A stretch of DNA of 52,178 nt from Sandaracinobacteroides sp964394815 (GTDB lineage: Bacteria; Pseudomonadota; Alphaproteobacteria; Sphingomonadales; Sphingomonadaceae): positions 1 through 52,178 of the forward strand of contig CAYMZC010000001.1 in NCBI GenBank assembly GCA_964394815.1, read 5' to 3'. Position numbers and translations under genes: made by a program. Positions 1-7,655 of this stretch are shown in pieces. Within the stretch, counting starts at the first letter, position 1; each line of letters starts with the position of its first letter. The notes beneath the pieces are model-generated. The model was not told the origin of the DNA. It saw only the letters and a list, made by a program, of their open reading frames with translations, and did not search any database.

Positions 1-30
1 CATTTCGGCGATTGGAAGATAGAGGTCCAC
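1..30 (-). CDS. Start of a truncated gene, possibly TauE/SafE-family sulfite exporter (first 10 codons)
   Basis: Read on the minus strand, positions 30 to 1 give a GTG start followed by codons for MDLYLPIAEM. The upstream minus-strand sequence contains AAGGA about 7 bases before the GTG, a good ribosome binding site. From memory, this N-terminus resembles alphaproteobacterial TauE/SafE sulfite/sulfonate exporter-like membrane proteins. The gene would run off the left edge and diverge from trmFO, with about 80 bp between the two starts. Only ten residues are visible, so the family name is a guess. The start codon and ribosome binding site are seen directly. Confidence 0.4.
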   Translation of the reverse strand, partial: MDLYLPIAEM

Positions 31-109
31 GCCCCTGTCCTTAGAGCCGCTTTTGCCGCGGGTGAAGGCGGCTTGCGCCAAAGGGTCGGGATTGGGCAAG
101 GATGGCGGC

Positions 110-1471
110 ATGACAAACCCCGTTCACATCATCGGCGGCGGCCTCGCCGGTTCCGAAGCCGCCTGGCAGCTTGCTTCCCGCGGCGTTCCTGTCGTGCTGC
201 ATGAAATGCGCGGCGGCCGCATGACGCCCGCCCACCAGACCGACCGGCTGGCCGAGCTGGTCTGCTCCAACAGCTTCCGCTCGGATGATGCCGATTACAA
301 TGCCGTCGGGCTTCTGCATGCCGAGATGCGGGCGATGGATTCGCTCGTGATGCGGGCAGCCGATGGCGCCCGCGTGCCGGCCGGATCGGCGCTGGCGGTC
401 GATCGCGACATTTTCGCGCGCGCCGTGACCGGCGCGCTGGAAGCGCACCCGCTGGTCGAGATCCGGCGCGAGGAAGTGACGGCGCCATCGCCCGACTGGC
501 CCGATGTGCTGATCGCCACCGGCCCCCTCACTTCGGAGCCGCTCGCCCGCTTCATCCAGGGGCTGACGGGGGAGGCGCATCTGGCCTTCTTCGACGCCAT
601 CGCCCCCATCGTCCACACCGACAGCATCGACATGTCGGTTGCGTGGCGGCAATCCCGCTATGACAAGGCCGGCGACGGCAGCCTGCATGCGCCCGGCGAG
701 GGCGACTATGTCAACTGCCCGCTGGACAAGGCGCAGTATCTGGCCTTCGTCGAGGCGCTGAACAGCGGCGAAAAGGCCGAGTTCCGCGAGTGGGAGCGCG
801 ACACACCCTATTTCGACGGCTGCATGCCTATCGAGGTGATGGCCGCGCGCGGGCTGGACACGCTGCGCTATGGCCCGATGAAGCCCGTGGGCCTTCGCGA
901 CCCGCGCACCGGGCGCAGGCCGTGGGCGGTGGTGCAGCTGCGGCAGGACAATGCGTCGGGCACGTTGATGAACATGGTCGGCTTCCAGACCAAGCTGAAG
1001 CATGGCGAACAGGTCCGCATCTTCCGCACCATTCCCGGCCTCGAGGGGGCCGAGTTCGCCCGCCTCGGCGGGCTTCACCGCAACAGCTTCATCCGCTCGC
1101 CCGTGCTGCTCGATTCGGGCCTCAGGCTGAAGGCGGACCCGCGCATCAGCTTCGCCGGCCAGATCACCGGCTGTGAGGGCTATGTCGAATCGGCGGCCGT
1201 CGGGCTGATGGCCGGCCATTTCATGGCCGCCCGCCGCGCCGGGCGGGCCGTGTCGCCGCCGCCGGTCGATACCGCCATGGGCGCGCTACTGGCCCATATC
1301 ACCGGGGCCGCCATGGCTGAAAGCTTCCAGCCCATGAACGTGAACTTCGGGCTGTTCCCGTCCATCGAGGGGGTGAAGAAGGGGCGGGAGCGCAAGGCGG
1401 CGCTAAGCGCCCGCGCCCGCACCGCGCACCAGACCTGGCTGCGGGCGGAGGGGGTGCCCGCCGCCGCCTGA
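110..1471 (+). CDS. trmFO: Methylenetetrahydrofolate--tRNA-(uracil-5-)-methyltransferase TrmFO
   Basis: This protein of 453 aa should be the folate- and FAD-dependent enzyme that makes m5U54 in the T-loop of tRNA. It begins MTNPVHIIGGGLAGSEAAW, the dinucleotide-binding GGGLAGSEAA motif of the TrmFO/GidA-like flavoprotein family. It also has the family-typical segments LVCSNSFRSDD near residue 50, TGPLTSEPLA near 140, MKPVGLRDPRTG near 270 and GQITGCEGYVESAAVGLMAG near 355. An in-frame ATG lies upstream at 53, but I chose 110 because AAGGA sits 7 bases before it and because homologues start just before the FAD motif. TrmFO replaces SAM-dependent TrmA in many alphaproteobacteria and Firmicutes. 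The gene stands alone, convergent with the amidohydrolase gene, and its stop codon lies inside a palindromic repeat. Confidence 0.95.
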   Translation: MTNPVHIIGGGLAGSEAAWQLASRGVPVVLHEMRGGRMTPAHQTDRLAELVCSNSFRSDDADYNAVGLLHAEMRAMDSLVMRAADGARVPAGSALAVDRDIFARAVTGALEAHPLVEIRREEVTAPSPDWPDVLIATGPLTSEPLARFIQGLTGEAHLAFFDAIAPIVHTDSIDMSVAWRQSRYDKAGDGSLHAPGEGDYVNCPLDKAQYLAFVEALNSGEKAEFREWERDTPYFDGCMPIEVMAARGLDTLRYGPMKPVGLRDPRTGRRPWAVVQLRQDNASGTLMNMVGFQTKLKHGEQVRIFRTIPGLEGAEFARLGGLHRNSFIRSPVLLDSGLRLKADPRISFAGQITGCEGYVESAAVGLMAGHFMAARRAGRAVSPPPVDTAMGALLAHITGAAMAESFQPMNVNFGLFPSIEGVKKGRERKAALSARARTAHQTWLRAEGVPAAA

Positions 1472-1536
1472 CGGCGGCTGACAGGAGGGCGCGCCGCCTG
1501 ACGGCGGCGAATAGGGGCGCGCCGCCTGACGGCGGC
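1463..1536. repeat. Three copies of a 16-bp palindromic hairpin repeat
   Basis: The unit GCCGCCTGACGGCGGC occurs at 1463-1478, 1493-1508 and 1521-1536, with spacings of 30 and 28 bp. Each copy is an inverted repeat with 6-bp GC stems and a TGAC loop. The first copy overlaps the end of trmFO, and its loop supplies the TGA stop codon. The copies are separated by related sequence (aggagggcgc and gaataggggcgc), which suggests local duplication. They lie between the convergent trmFO and amidohydrolase genes, so they could act as transcription or mRNA-decay barriers for both. No T-tract follows, so I do not call a standard terminator. Confidence 0.85.
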
Positions 1537-1553
1537 TGGCCCTCTGTCCGCCC

Positions 1554-2876
1554 TCACGGCGCCGGCTTGATGACGTCGCCGCCCTTCATCACGAAGTCGA
1601 CCGTCTTCAGCGCCCGGATATCCGCCAGCGGGTCGCCCGAGACGGCGATGATGTCGGCATGCATGCCGGGCCGCAGGGCGCCCGCCATATCCTTCAGGCC
1701 AAGAAGCTCGGCGGCGTTGATCGTGGCGGCGTGGATTGCCATGGCGGGCGTCATGCCATGCTCGACCATCAGTTCGAATTCGTCGGCGTTGCGGCCATGC
1801 TTCGAAACCCCGGCATCCGTTCCGAACGCGATCCGCACGCCGGCGGGCACTGCCTTGCGCAGCGACTTGCCGGTGATCTCTAGGCGCCATTTCACCTTTT
1901 CCAGCACGGCGGGCGGATAGGCGTCCGGGTTGGCCGCCAGCCGCTCGCGATAGCCGTTCACGGTGCTCAGGGTCGGTACGTAGAAGGCGCCGGATTTGCG
2001 GAACAGCCGGATCGTCTCGTCATCCGGCATGGTGCCATGCTCGATGGAATCCGCACCTGCCGCCAGCGCGACATTGATACCGCCCGTTCCATGGGCATGC
2101 ACGGCCACCTTCTTGCCGTGGAGGTGCGCAGTTTCGACCACCGCGCGCGCTTCATCCTCGAACATCTGCTGGCCGAGGCCCGCGCCGGTCCGGCTGTTGA
2201 CCCCGCCCGTCGTCGCGATCTTGATCACGTCCACCCCGCGCCGAACCTGCCGCCGAACCGCCTCGCGGCACTGGGCCGGGCCGTTGCAAAGATTGTCCTG
2301 ATCGATGGCGTGGTGAAGCTGTTCACCGAGGCTCAGGGTCGAATCCATGTGGCCTGAGGTTACGGAAATCGAGCGCCCCGCATCGACGATACGCGGCCCC
2401 TGCACCCAGCCGGCCTCGATCGCTTCGCGCAGGGCGAGGGTGGCGCCGCTGCCATCCCCGAGATTCCGCACGGTGGTGAAGCCGGCCATCAGTGTCTTCA
2501 TGCCGTTCCACTGGGCGCGCAGCGCATCGAGCCCGGGCGATGCCGTCACGCCTTCGATCAGGGCTGCCTCGCCACCCGCATCCGAATCGAGGTGCACGTG
2601 GCTGTCGATCAGGCCGGGCAGGATGAAGCGCGTGCCCAGATCGATGATTTTCGCTCCGGCAGGCGCCTGACGGCCCGGAAGCAGCGCCGCGATCCTGCCA
2701 TTCTCGATGAGGATGGAAGTCGGCCCAAGCGGCGCTTTCCCCGGCTCGGCAAGGACCCGGTCCGCCTGGATGACGATGGCCGAAGCCGGTGCGGCGCTAG
2801 CGGGTGCAGCCATGAGGGCTGCAAAAGACAGGGCAGGGAATGAAAGGGCGGCAAGGGCTGCAATCGCGGTGCGCAT
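1554..2876 (-). CDS. Exported amidohydrolase family protein (imidazolonepropionase/prolidase-like metal-dependent hydrolase)
   Basis: This 440-aa protein has an N-terminal signal peptide: a charged start, a hydrophobic stretch to about residue 28, and an Ala-rich cleavage region. Mature sequence shows the amidohydrolase metal-binding HxH motif in LPGLIDSHVHLDSD (about residue 95). Later come VIKIATTGG with a candidate bridging lysine, histidines in KVAVHAHGTGG and SIEHGT, and the C-terminal Asp in IAFGTDAG. This is the subfamily annotated as Xaa-Pro dipeptidase-like or imidazolonepropionase-like amidohydrolase, common as periplasmic enzymes in sphingomonads. The substrate cannot be read from sequence. 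AGGAG lies 8 bases before the ATG. It follows the MerC-like gene by 89 bp on the same strand. Confidence 0.85.
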   Translation of the reverse strand: MRTAIAALAALSFPALSFAALMAAPASAAPASAIVIQADRVLAEPGKAPLGPTSILIENGRIAALLPGRQAPAGAKIIDLGTRFILPGLIDSHVHLDSDAGGEAALIEGVTASPGLDALRAQWNGMKTLMAGFTTVRNLGDGSGATLALREAIEAGWVQGPRIVDAGRSISVTSGHMDSTLSLGEQLHHAIDQDNLCNGPAQCREAVRRQVRRGVDVIKIATTGGVNSRTGAGLGQQMFEDEARAVVETAHLHGKKVAVHAHGTGGINVALAAGADSIEHGTMPDDETIRLFRKSGAFYVPTLSTVNGYRERLAANPDAYPPAVLEKVKWRLEITGKSLRKAVPAGVRIAFGTDAGVSKHGRNADEFELMVEHGMTPAMAIHAATINAAELLGLKDMAGALRPGMHADIIAVSGDPLADIRALKTVDFVMKGGDVIKPAP

Positions 2877-2965
2877 CGGCGTGTCTCCTTCGTGGGGAAG
2901 ACACTAGCTGCTCATGACAGGCTGGCAAGCGGGCCGGAAGGGGCCGACGCTCCGGATAGCGGGCC

Positions 2966-3379
2966 TCAGGAAAGGGCGGCGCGCAGCTTCCAGTTGCGCC
3001 AGTGGGCCCAGGCGATCATCAGGCCGCCGCCCACGGTCAGCAGCTGTTCCAGCAGGTGATGCCCATGGGCGAGGGCGCCGGCTGCCATCAGGGTGAAGCC
3101 CAGCGCCGCCATGCGGGCGGGGGCGGGGCGGCCATGGTTTTCAAGCCCCTTCCACAGCGCATGAATGGAAAAGGGCAGCGCCATGAGCAGCAGCGCCCAG
3201 TGCAGCCATTCAGGGCCTTCCAGCGCATCGGCCGAAAGGCCGGCGAACAGTGGCAGCAGGCCGACGCCCAGGGGCATCAGCAGGCAGTGCAGGAGGCACA
3301 GGCTGGAAAGGGCCGCGGCAAGGCCATCCGGAATCAGGCCGCGCGTGCCGTCCTCGCCGACCCTGTGCTTGCCGGGCAT
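2966..3379 (-). CDS. MerC domain-containing integral membrane protein
   Basis: This is a small protein of 137 aa with about four hydrophobic segments. Its first membrane segment contains SSLCLLHCLLMPL, the paired cysteine and histidine arrangement typical of MerC-domain proteins, followed by a His-rich stretch ALAHGHHLLEQLL. MerC proteins were first known as mercury transporters, but chromosomal relatives without other mer genes occur widely and their metal is unknown. No merA, merR or merT is nearby, so mercury resistance should not be assumed. A GTG at 3424 would extend it by 15 residues, but it lacks a ribosome binding site, whereas GAGGAG precedes the ATG at 3379 (somewhat far, about 13 bases). 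It lies downstream of nadB on the same strand. Confidence 0.75.
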   Translation of the reverse strand: MPGKHRVGEDGTRGLIPDGLAAALSSLCLLHCLLMPLGVGLLPLFAGLSADALEGPEWLHWALLLMALPFSIHALWKGLENHGRPAPARMAALGFTLMAAGALAHGHHLLEQLLTVGGGLMIAWAHWRNWKLRAALS

Positions 3380-3410
3380 GGAAATCGAATCTCTCCTCAA
3401 CACCGGGAGA

Positions 3411-3423
3411 TGAGATAATATCA
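3411..3423. promoter_or_regulatory. Candidate AT-rich operator upstream of the MerC-like gene
   Basis: TGAGATAATATCA is an imperfect 13-bp dyad (10 of 13 positions match its own reverse complement). It is an AT-rich island in otherwise GC-rich DNA and lies between the nadB stop and the preferred start of the MerC-like gene. The look is that of a metal-responsive Fur/Zur-type operator, but this is inference from shape alone. No regulator gene is adjacent. Confidence 0.22.
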
Positions 3424-3453
3424 CATGCCCGGCCGGTCAAGCTGTCCCGGCTA

Positions 3454-5067
3454 TCAGCCGCCGAGGCTTGGATAGAGGATGGTGTCGCGCGGTTCGGCCA
3501 GGGTTTCGGGATAGTCGCTGGTGAAGTGCAGCCCGCGCGATTCCTTGCGCTCGCGCGCGGATCGCACGATGAGGTCAGCCACTTCCACCAGGTTGCGCAG
3601 CTCCAGAAGATCGGGCGTGACGCGGAATTCGCCGTAATAATCCGCGATTTCCTGCCGCAGCAGCGCAACCCGGTGGGCGGCGCGCTCGAGGCGGCGGTTG
3701 GTGCGCACGATGCCGACATAGTCCCACATGAAGCGGCGCAGTTCGTCCCAGTTGTGGGACACCACGACCTCCTCGTCGGAGGAGGTGACGCGGCTTTCGT
3801 CCCACGGGCGGATGGGGGCCGGCGGCGGCGTATCGGCAAAGGAAGAGAGGATATCGTCCGCCGCCGAAGCGCCGAAGACAAGGCATTCCAGCAGGCTGTT
3901 CGATGCCATGCGGTTGGCCCCATGCAGGCCCGACTGGGTGACTTCGCCGATGGCATAGAGCCCGGCGAGGTCGGTGCGGCCATGCAGATCCACCAAGACG
4001 CCGCCACAGGTATAATGTGCGGCCGGCACGACCGGGATGGGCTGGCGGGTGGCATCGACCCCGAGTTCGGACAGCCGTTTCACGATGGTGGGGAAATGCT
4101 GCTCCACGAAGCCGGGTTCGAGGTGGGTCATGTCGAGCAGGACATGGGGCAGGCCGAGGCGCTTCATCTCGGCGTCGATGGCGCGGGCCACGACATCGCG
4201 CGGGGCGAGTTCGCGGCGGCTGTCATAGCGCTCCATGAAGGCTTCGCCATCGGGAAGGCGCAGGATGCCGCCTTCGCCGCGCATGGCTTCGGTGATGAGG
4301 AAATTCTTCACCTGCGGATGGTAGAGGCAGGTGGGGTGGAACTGGTTGAACTCCATGTTGGAGACACGGCAGCCTGCGCGCCAGGCCATGGCGATGCCGT
4401 CTCCGGTGGAACCGTCGGGGTTGGTGGAGAAGCGGTAGACGCGCGATGCGCCGCCCGTCGCCAGAATGACGGCCCGCCCCACGAGCCGGCGAACATGGCC
4501 GCTTGCCCGGTCCAGCGCATAGAGGCCCATGGCCCGGCGCGCTGAAAAGCCGCGCCCCTCGGCATGGCGTTCGGTAATTATGTCTACGGCCACATGGTCG
4601 GGCAGGAAGCGGATGCCCGGCGTGGACAGCGCCGCGCGCTCCAGCGCCTTCTGCACCGCCCAGCCGGTCGCGTCGTCCACATGGACGATGCGGCGGGCGG
4701 AATGGCCGCCTTCTCGGGTGAGGTGCCAGCGTTCGGAGACGGTTTCGCCCGGGTTGAATGGCACGCCCAGCCTGGCCAGCCGTTCGATGGCTTCCGGCGC
4801 ATTTTCCACCACGAACTCGACCGTTCGGCGATCGTTGAGACCGGCGCCGGCCACCATCGTATCCTCGATGTGGCTTTCGAAGGTGTCGCCCTCGTCGAGC
4901 ACGGCGGCGATGCCGCCCTGTGCCCAGGCGGTGGAGCCGGCGGAGATGTCGGACTTCGACAGCACCAGGACCTTGAGACCGCCCCCGGCCAGATGGAGCG
5001 CCGCTGTCAGCCCGGCCGCCCCCGACCCGATGATGACGACATCGGCTTCGATCGGGTTGTCATGCAT
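3454..5067 (-). CDS. nadB: L-aspartate oxidase
   Basis: This 537-aa flavoprotein should oxidise L-aspartate to iminoaspartate, the first step of de novo NAD synthesis. It starts with an FAD-binding GSGAAGLTAALHLA motif at about residues 13-26. It continues with GSTAWAQGGIAAVLDEGDT, the Ser-Thr-rich FAD segment of the succinate dehydrogenase/fumarate reductase flavoprotein family. EGGHSARRIVHVDDATG, MEFNQFHPTCLYHP and VVPAAHYTCGGV carry the substrate-site His and Arg residues. The C-terminal helical domain ends in the SDYPET segment typical of NadB. Length matches the family. GAGGAG lies about 11 bases before the ATG. nadA and nadC are not in the window. It heads a same-strand group with the MerC-like gene and the amidohydrolase gene. 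Confidence 0.95.
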   Translation of the reverse strand: MHDNPIEADVVIIGSGAAGLTAALHLAGGGLKVLVLSKSDISAGSTAWAQGGIAAVLDEGDTFESHIEDTMVAGAGLNDRRTVEFVVENAPEAIERLARLGVPFNPGETVSERWHLTREGGHSARRIVHVDDATGWAVQKALERAALSTPGIRFLPDHVAVDIITERHAEGRGFSARRAMGLYALDRASGHVRRLVGRAVILATGGASRVYRFSTNPDGSTGDGIAMAWRAGCRVSNMEFNQFHPTCLYHPQVKNFLITEAMRGEGGILRLPDGEAFMERYDSRRELAPRDVVARAIDAEMKRLGLPHVLLDMTHLEPGFVEQHFPTIVKRLSELGVDATRQPIPVVPAAHYTCGGVLVDLHGRTDLAGLYAIGEVTQSGLHGANRMASNSLLECLVFGASAADDILSSFADTPPPAPIRPWDESRVTSSDEEVVVSHNWDELRRFMWDYVGIVRTNRRLERAAHRVALLRQEIADYYGEFRVTPDLLELRNLVEVADLIVRSARERKESRGLHFTSDYPETLAEPRDTILYPSLGG

Positions 5068-5202
5068 GGGCGGTGCTGCTCCTCGTCGGTAAATGGCGTA
5101 AAGGCGAAAGGACTGTCATCGCTTTTCCTTCCGGCCATCAGGCGCTTCTGTCACGATGCCATGGGCATCGCGGTTCAGCTTGTCGGGATCGGGTGCCCCT
5201 GT

Positions 5203-5238
5203 CCAGCCTGATGAAAGCGGCCAGCCTGATGAAACCGG
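5203..5238. repeat. Two direct copies of an 18-bp sequence
   Basis: CCAGCCTGATGAAAGCGG at 5203-5220 is followed directly by CCAGCCTGATGAAACCGG at 5221-5238, with one mismatch. It sits in the 213-bp gap between the ABC ATPase gene and nadB, where I otherwise see no gene or clear terminator. Confidence 0.7.
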
Positions 5239-5280
5239 CCAGCCCCTCGCGCCCGGCAAGCCGGTGCGGTCAAGAGCGCT

Positions 5281-6195
5281 TCAGCCCTGGCCGCCCGTCA
5301 GTTCCAGGAACACATCCTCCAGATCGGCTTCGCGTGTCGTCACGTCGACGACGCTCAGGCCCATGGCCTGCAGCCGCGTGAGGATGGCGCCGGCCTGGAT
5401 CCGGCTCTTGTCGTAGAGGATGTCGAGCCGGCGGCTGTCGAGCAGGTCGACCCGTGTCGCGCCTTCGATGACCGGCGCTTCGGCAAGGTCCGTATCCAGG
5501 GCAACCACCACGCGCTTCTCGCGCGCCTGCGACAGCAGGGTCTGCTTGTCGGTATCCGCCACGATGCGGCCGTGGTTCACGATCGCGATGCGGTCGCAAA
5601 GCTCCTCGGCTTCTTCGAGATAATGGGTGGTCAGCACGACCGTGGTGCCATTGGCGTGCAGTTCGCGCACATAGCTCCAGAGCATCTGGCGAAGCTCGAT
5701 GTCGACACCGGCCGTCGGCTCGTCGAGGATGATGACGGGCGGATTGTGGACAAGGGCCTTGGCGATCAGCAGCCGGCGCTTCATGCCGCCCGACAGGGTG
5801 CGGGCATAGGCGTGGGCCTTGTCTTCCAGCCGCACCTTGCGCAGCAGTTCCATCGAGCGGCGCTGGTCTTTCGGCACACCGAACAGCCCGGCCTGAAGTT
5901 CGAGTGTCTCGTAGGGCGTGAAGAAGGCGTCGAACAGAAGTTCCTGCGGCACGACGCCGAGCGAGGCCTTGGCGTTGCGGGGGTTCTGGTCGATGTCGAA
6001 GCCCCAGACTTCGGCCGTGCCGCCCGTTTTCACCACCAGCCCGGCGAGGATGTTGATGAGGGTGGACTTGCCCGCACCGTTCGGGCCCAGAAGGCCGAAC
6101 ATCGACCCGCGCGGGATCGACAGGTCGATGCCGTCGAGCGCGCGCTTGCCGCCCGCATAGGTCTTTTGCAGACCGCGAAGGCGGATGGCGTCCAT
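5281..6195 (-). CDS. ABC transporter ATP-binding protein (ABC-2/CcmA-like)
   Basis: This cytoplasmic ATPase of 304 aa has all nucleotide-binding motifs: Walker A GPNGAGKST (about residue 38), Q-loop in GVVPQELLFD, signature LSGGMKRRLLIAKAL, Walker B VIILDEPTAGVD and H-loop TTHYLEEAEELCDR. A C-terminal domain of about 80 residues, as in ABC-2 type exporter ATPases, follows. The open frame extends upstream into leuC, but the ATG at 6195 overlaps the leuC stop as TGATG. That points to translational coupling and fixes the start. No permease gene is adjacent on either side, so the partner and substrate are unknown. Related exporters move drugs, lipids or polysaccharides. Confidence 0.9.
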   Translation of the reverse strand: MDAIRLRGLQKTYAGGKRALDGIDLSIPRGSMFGLLGPNGAGKSTLINILAGLVVKTGGTAEVWGFDIDQNPRNAKASLGVVPQELLFDAFFTPYETLELQAGLFGVPKDQRRSMELLRKVRLEDKAHAYARTLSGGMKRRLLIAKALVHNPPVIILDEPTAGVDIELRQMLWSYVRELHANGTTVVLTTHYLEEAEELCDRIAIVNHGRIVADTDKQTLLSQAREKRVVVALDTDLAEAPVIEGATRVDLLDSRRLDILYDKSRIQAGAILTRLQAMGLSVVDVTTREADLEDVFLELTGGQG

Positions 6196-7610
6196 CAGGC
6201 TGAAACCAGCTGCCGCACGTCTGTCAGGCGGCCGGTGACGGCTGCCGCCGCCGCCATCGCCGGGGACATCAGGTGCGTGCGTGCGCCCGGCCCCTGCCGG
6301 CCGACGAAGTTGCGGTTGGAGGTGGAGGCGCAGCGTTCCCCGGAGGGCACCTTGTCGGGGTTCATGCCCAGGCACATCGAGCAGCCTGGTTCGCGCCACT
6401 GGAAGCCTGCCTCGGTGAAGATGCGGTCGAGGCCCTCGGCTTCCGCCTGGCGCTTCACCAGCCCTGATCCCGGCACCACCAGCGCCTGACGGACCGTGCC
6501 GGCGACCTTCCGGCCCTTCACCACGGCGGCAGCCGCGCGCAGATCCTCGATGCGGCTGTTGGTGCAGCTGCCGATGAAGATGTTCTCGACCGGAACGTCC
6601 TCGATGCGGGTGCCGGGCGTGAGGCCCATGTAGGCAAGGGATTTCTCAACCGCGGCGCGCTTGGACGGGTCTGCGAAGCTGTCGGGCGAGGGCACGGCCC
6701 CGGTGATGGCGACGACGTCTTCCGGGCTGGTGCCCCAGGTGACGAGCGGGGCGATCGTCGTGCCGTCGATCGTCACTTCGCGGTCGAAACGGGCGCCCGC
6801 ATCGCTCGGCAGCTGCCGCCACCAGGCGATCGCCTGCTCCAGCATCGCGCCTTTGGGTGCGCGCGGCCGGCCGGAGACATAGGCGAAGGTCTTTTCATCG
6901 GGCGCGACGAGACCGGCGCGGCCGCCCGCCTCGATCGACATGTTGCAGAGCGTCATCCGCCCTTCCATGCTCAAGGCCTCGATCACCGGCCCGCGAAACT
7001 CGATGACATGTCCGGTCGCGCCCGCCGTGCCGATCGCGCCGATGATGGCGAGCGCCACGTCCTTGGCGGTGATGGAAAAGCCGAGGCTGCCGGTGACATT
7101 GACGGCGAGGTTCCGGCTTTTCTGCAGGAGCAGCGTCTGGGTGGCGAAGACATGCTCCACCTCCGACGTGCCGATTCCGAAAGCCAGCGTGCCGAAGGCG
7201 CCGTGGGTGGAGGTGTGGCTGTCGCCGCAGACCATGGTGAGGCCGGGCAAGGTGAAGCCCTGTTCCGGCCCGATCACATGGACGATGCCCTGTTCGGGCG
7301 CGTCGATCTCGAAATATTCGACTCCGAAATCGGCGCAGTTGCGCTTCAGGGCGGCAAGCTGGGCGGCCGATTCCGGGTCGAGGATGGGAAGGCTGCGGTC
7401 CGTCGTCGGCACATTGTGATCGGGGACGGCAAGCGTCAGGTCAGGACGGCGCAGGCGGCGCCCGGCGGCGCGCAGGCCATCGAAGGCCTGGGGCGTCGTG
7501 ACCTCGTGGATCAGGTGGCGGTCGATGAAGATCAGGCTGGTGCCATCGTCGCGGGTGGCGACGACATGGTCGTCCCAGATCTTGTCGTAAAGCGTGCGCG
7601 TTCCTGTCAT
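6195..7610 (-). CDS. leuC: 3-isopropylmalate dehydratase large subunit
   Basis: This 471-aa protein is the iron-sulfur subunit of isopropylmalate isomerase in leucine synthesis. It contains the cluster ligands in SCTNSR (about residue 348) and in CSMCLGMNPD (about residue 411), plus VCGDSHTSTHGAFGTLAFGIGTSEVEH, of which the SHTSTHG core is diagnostic. N-terminal TLYDKIWDDHVV matches LeuC. Length is as expected. It follows mltG by 45 bp and overlaps the ABC ATPase start by one base. The small subunit leuD, normally next to leuC in relatives, is not here and must be elsewhere. Confidence 0.96.
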   Translation of the reverse strand: MTGTRTLYDKIWDDHVVATRDDGTSLIFIDRHLIHEVTTPQAFDGLRAAGRRLRRPDLTLAVPDHNVPTTDRSLPILDPESAAQLAALKRNCADFGVEYFEIDAPEQGIVHVIGPEQGFTLPGLTMVCGDSHTSTHGAFGTLAFGIGTSEVEHVFATQTLLLQKSRNLAVNVTGSLGFSITAKDVALAIIGAIGTAGATGHVIEFRGPVIEALSMEGRMTLCNMSIEAGGRAGLVAPDEKTFAYVSGRPRAPKGAMLEQAIAWWRQLPSDAGARFDREVTIDGTTIAPLVTWGTSPEDVVAITGAVPSPDSFADPSKRAAVEKSLAYMGLTPGTRIEDVPVENIFIGSCTNSRIEDLRAAAAVVKGRKVAGTVRQALVVPGSGLVKRQAEAEGLDRIFTEAGFQWREPGCSMCLGMNPDKVPSGERCASTSNRNFVGRQGPGARTHLMSPAMAAAAAVTGRLTDVRQLVSA

Positions 7611-7655
7611 GCCTTGGGCGTTAGGCCCGTGGCGGCCTGCTGGTCAAGCGGAGCG

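Noticed and set aside
41..1219. 392-codon minus-strand frame opposite trmFO
   Set aside because: The composition is typical of antisense shadows (rich in H, R, G, A) and the plus strand encodes a complete TrmFO.
1463..1536. Possible CRISPR or standard terminator at the trmFO end
   Set aside because: Repeats are too short and spacers too similar for CRISPR, and no T-tract follows for a classic terminator. Kept as a palindromic repeat.
2966..3424. Mercury resistance operon
   Set aside because: Only a MerC-domain protein is present. There is no merA, merT, merP or merR, so mercury resistance is not supported.
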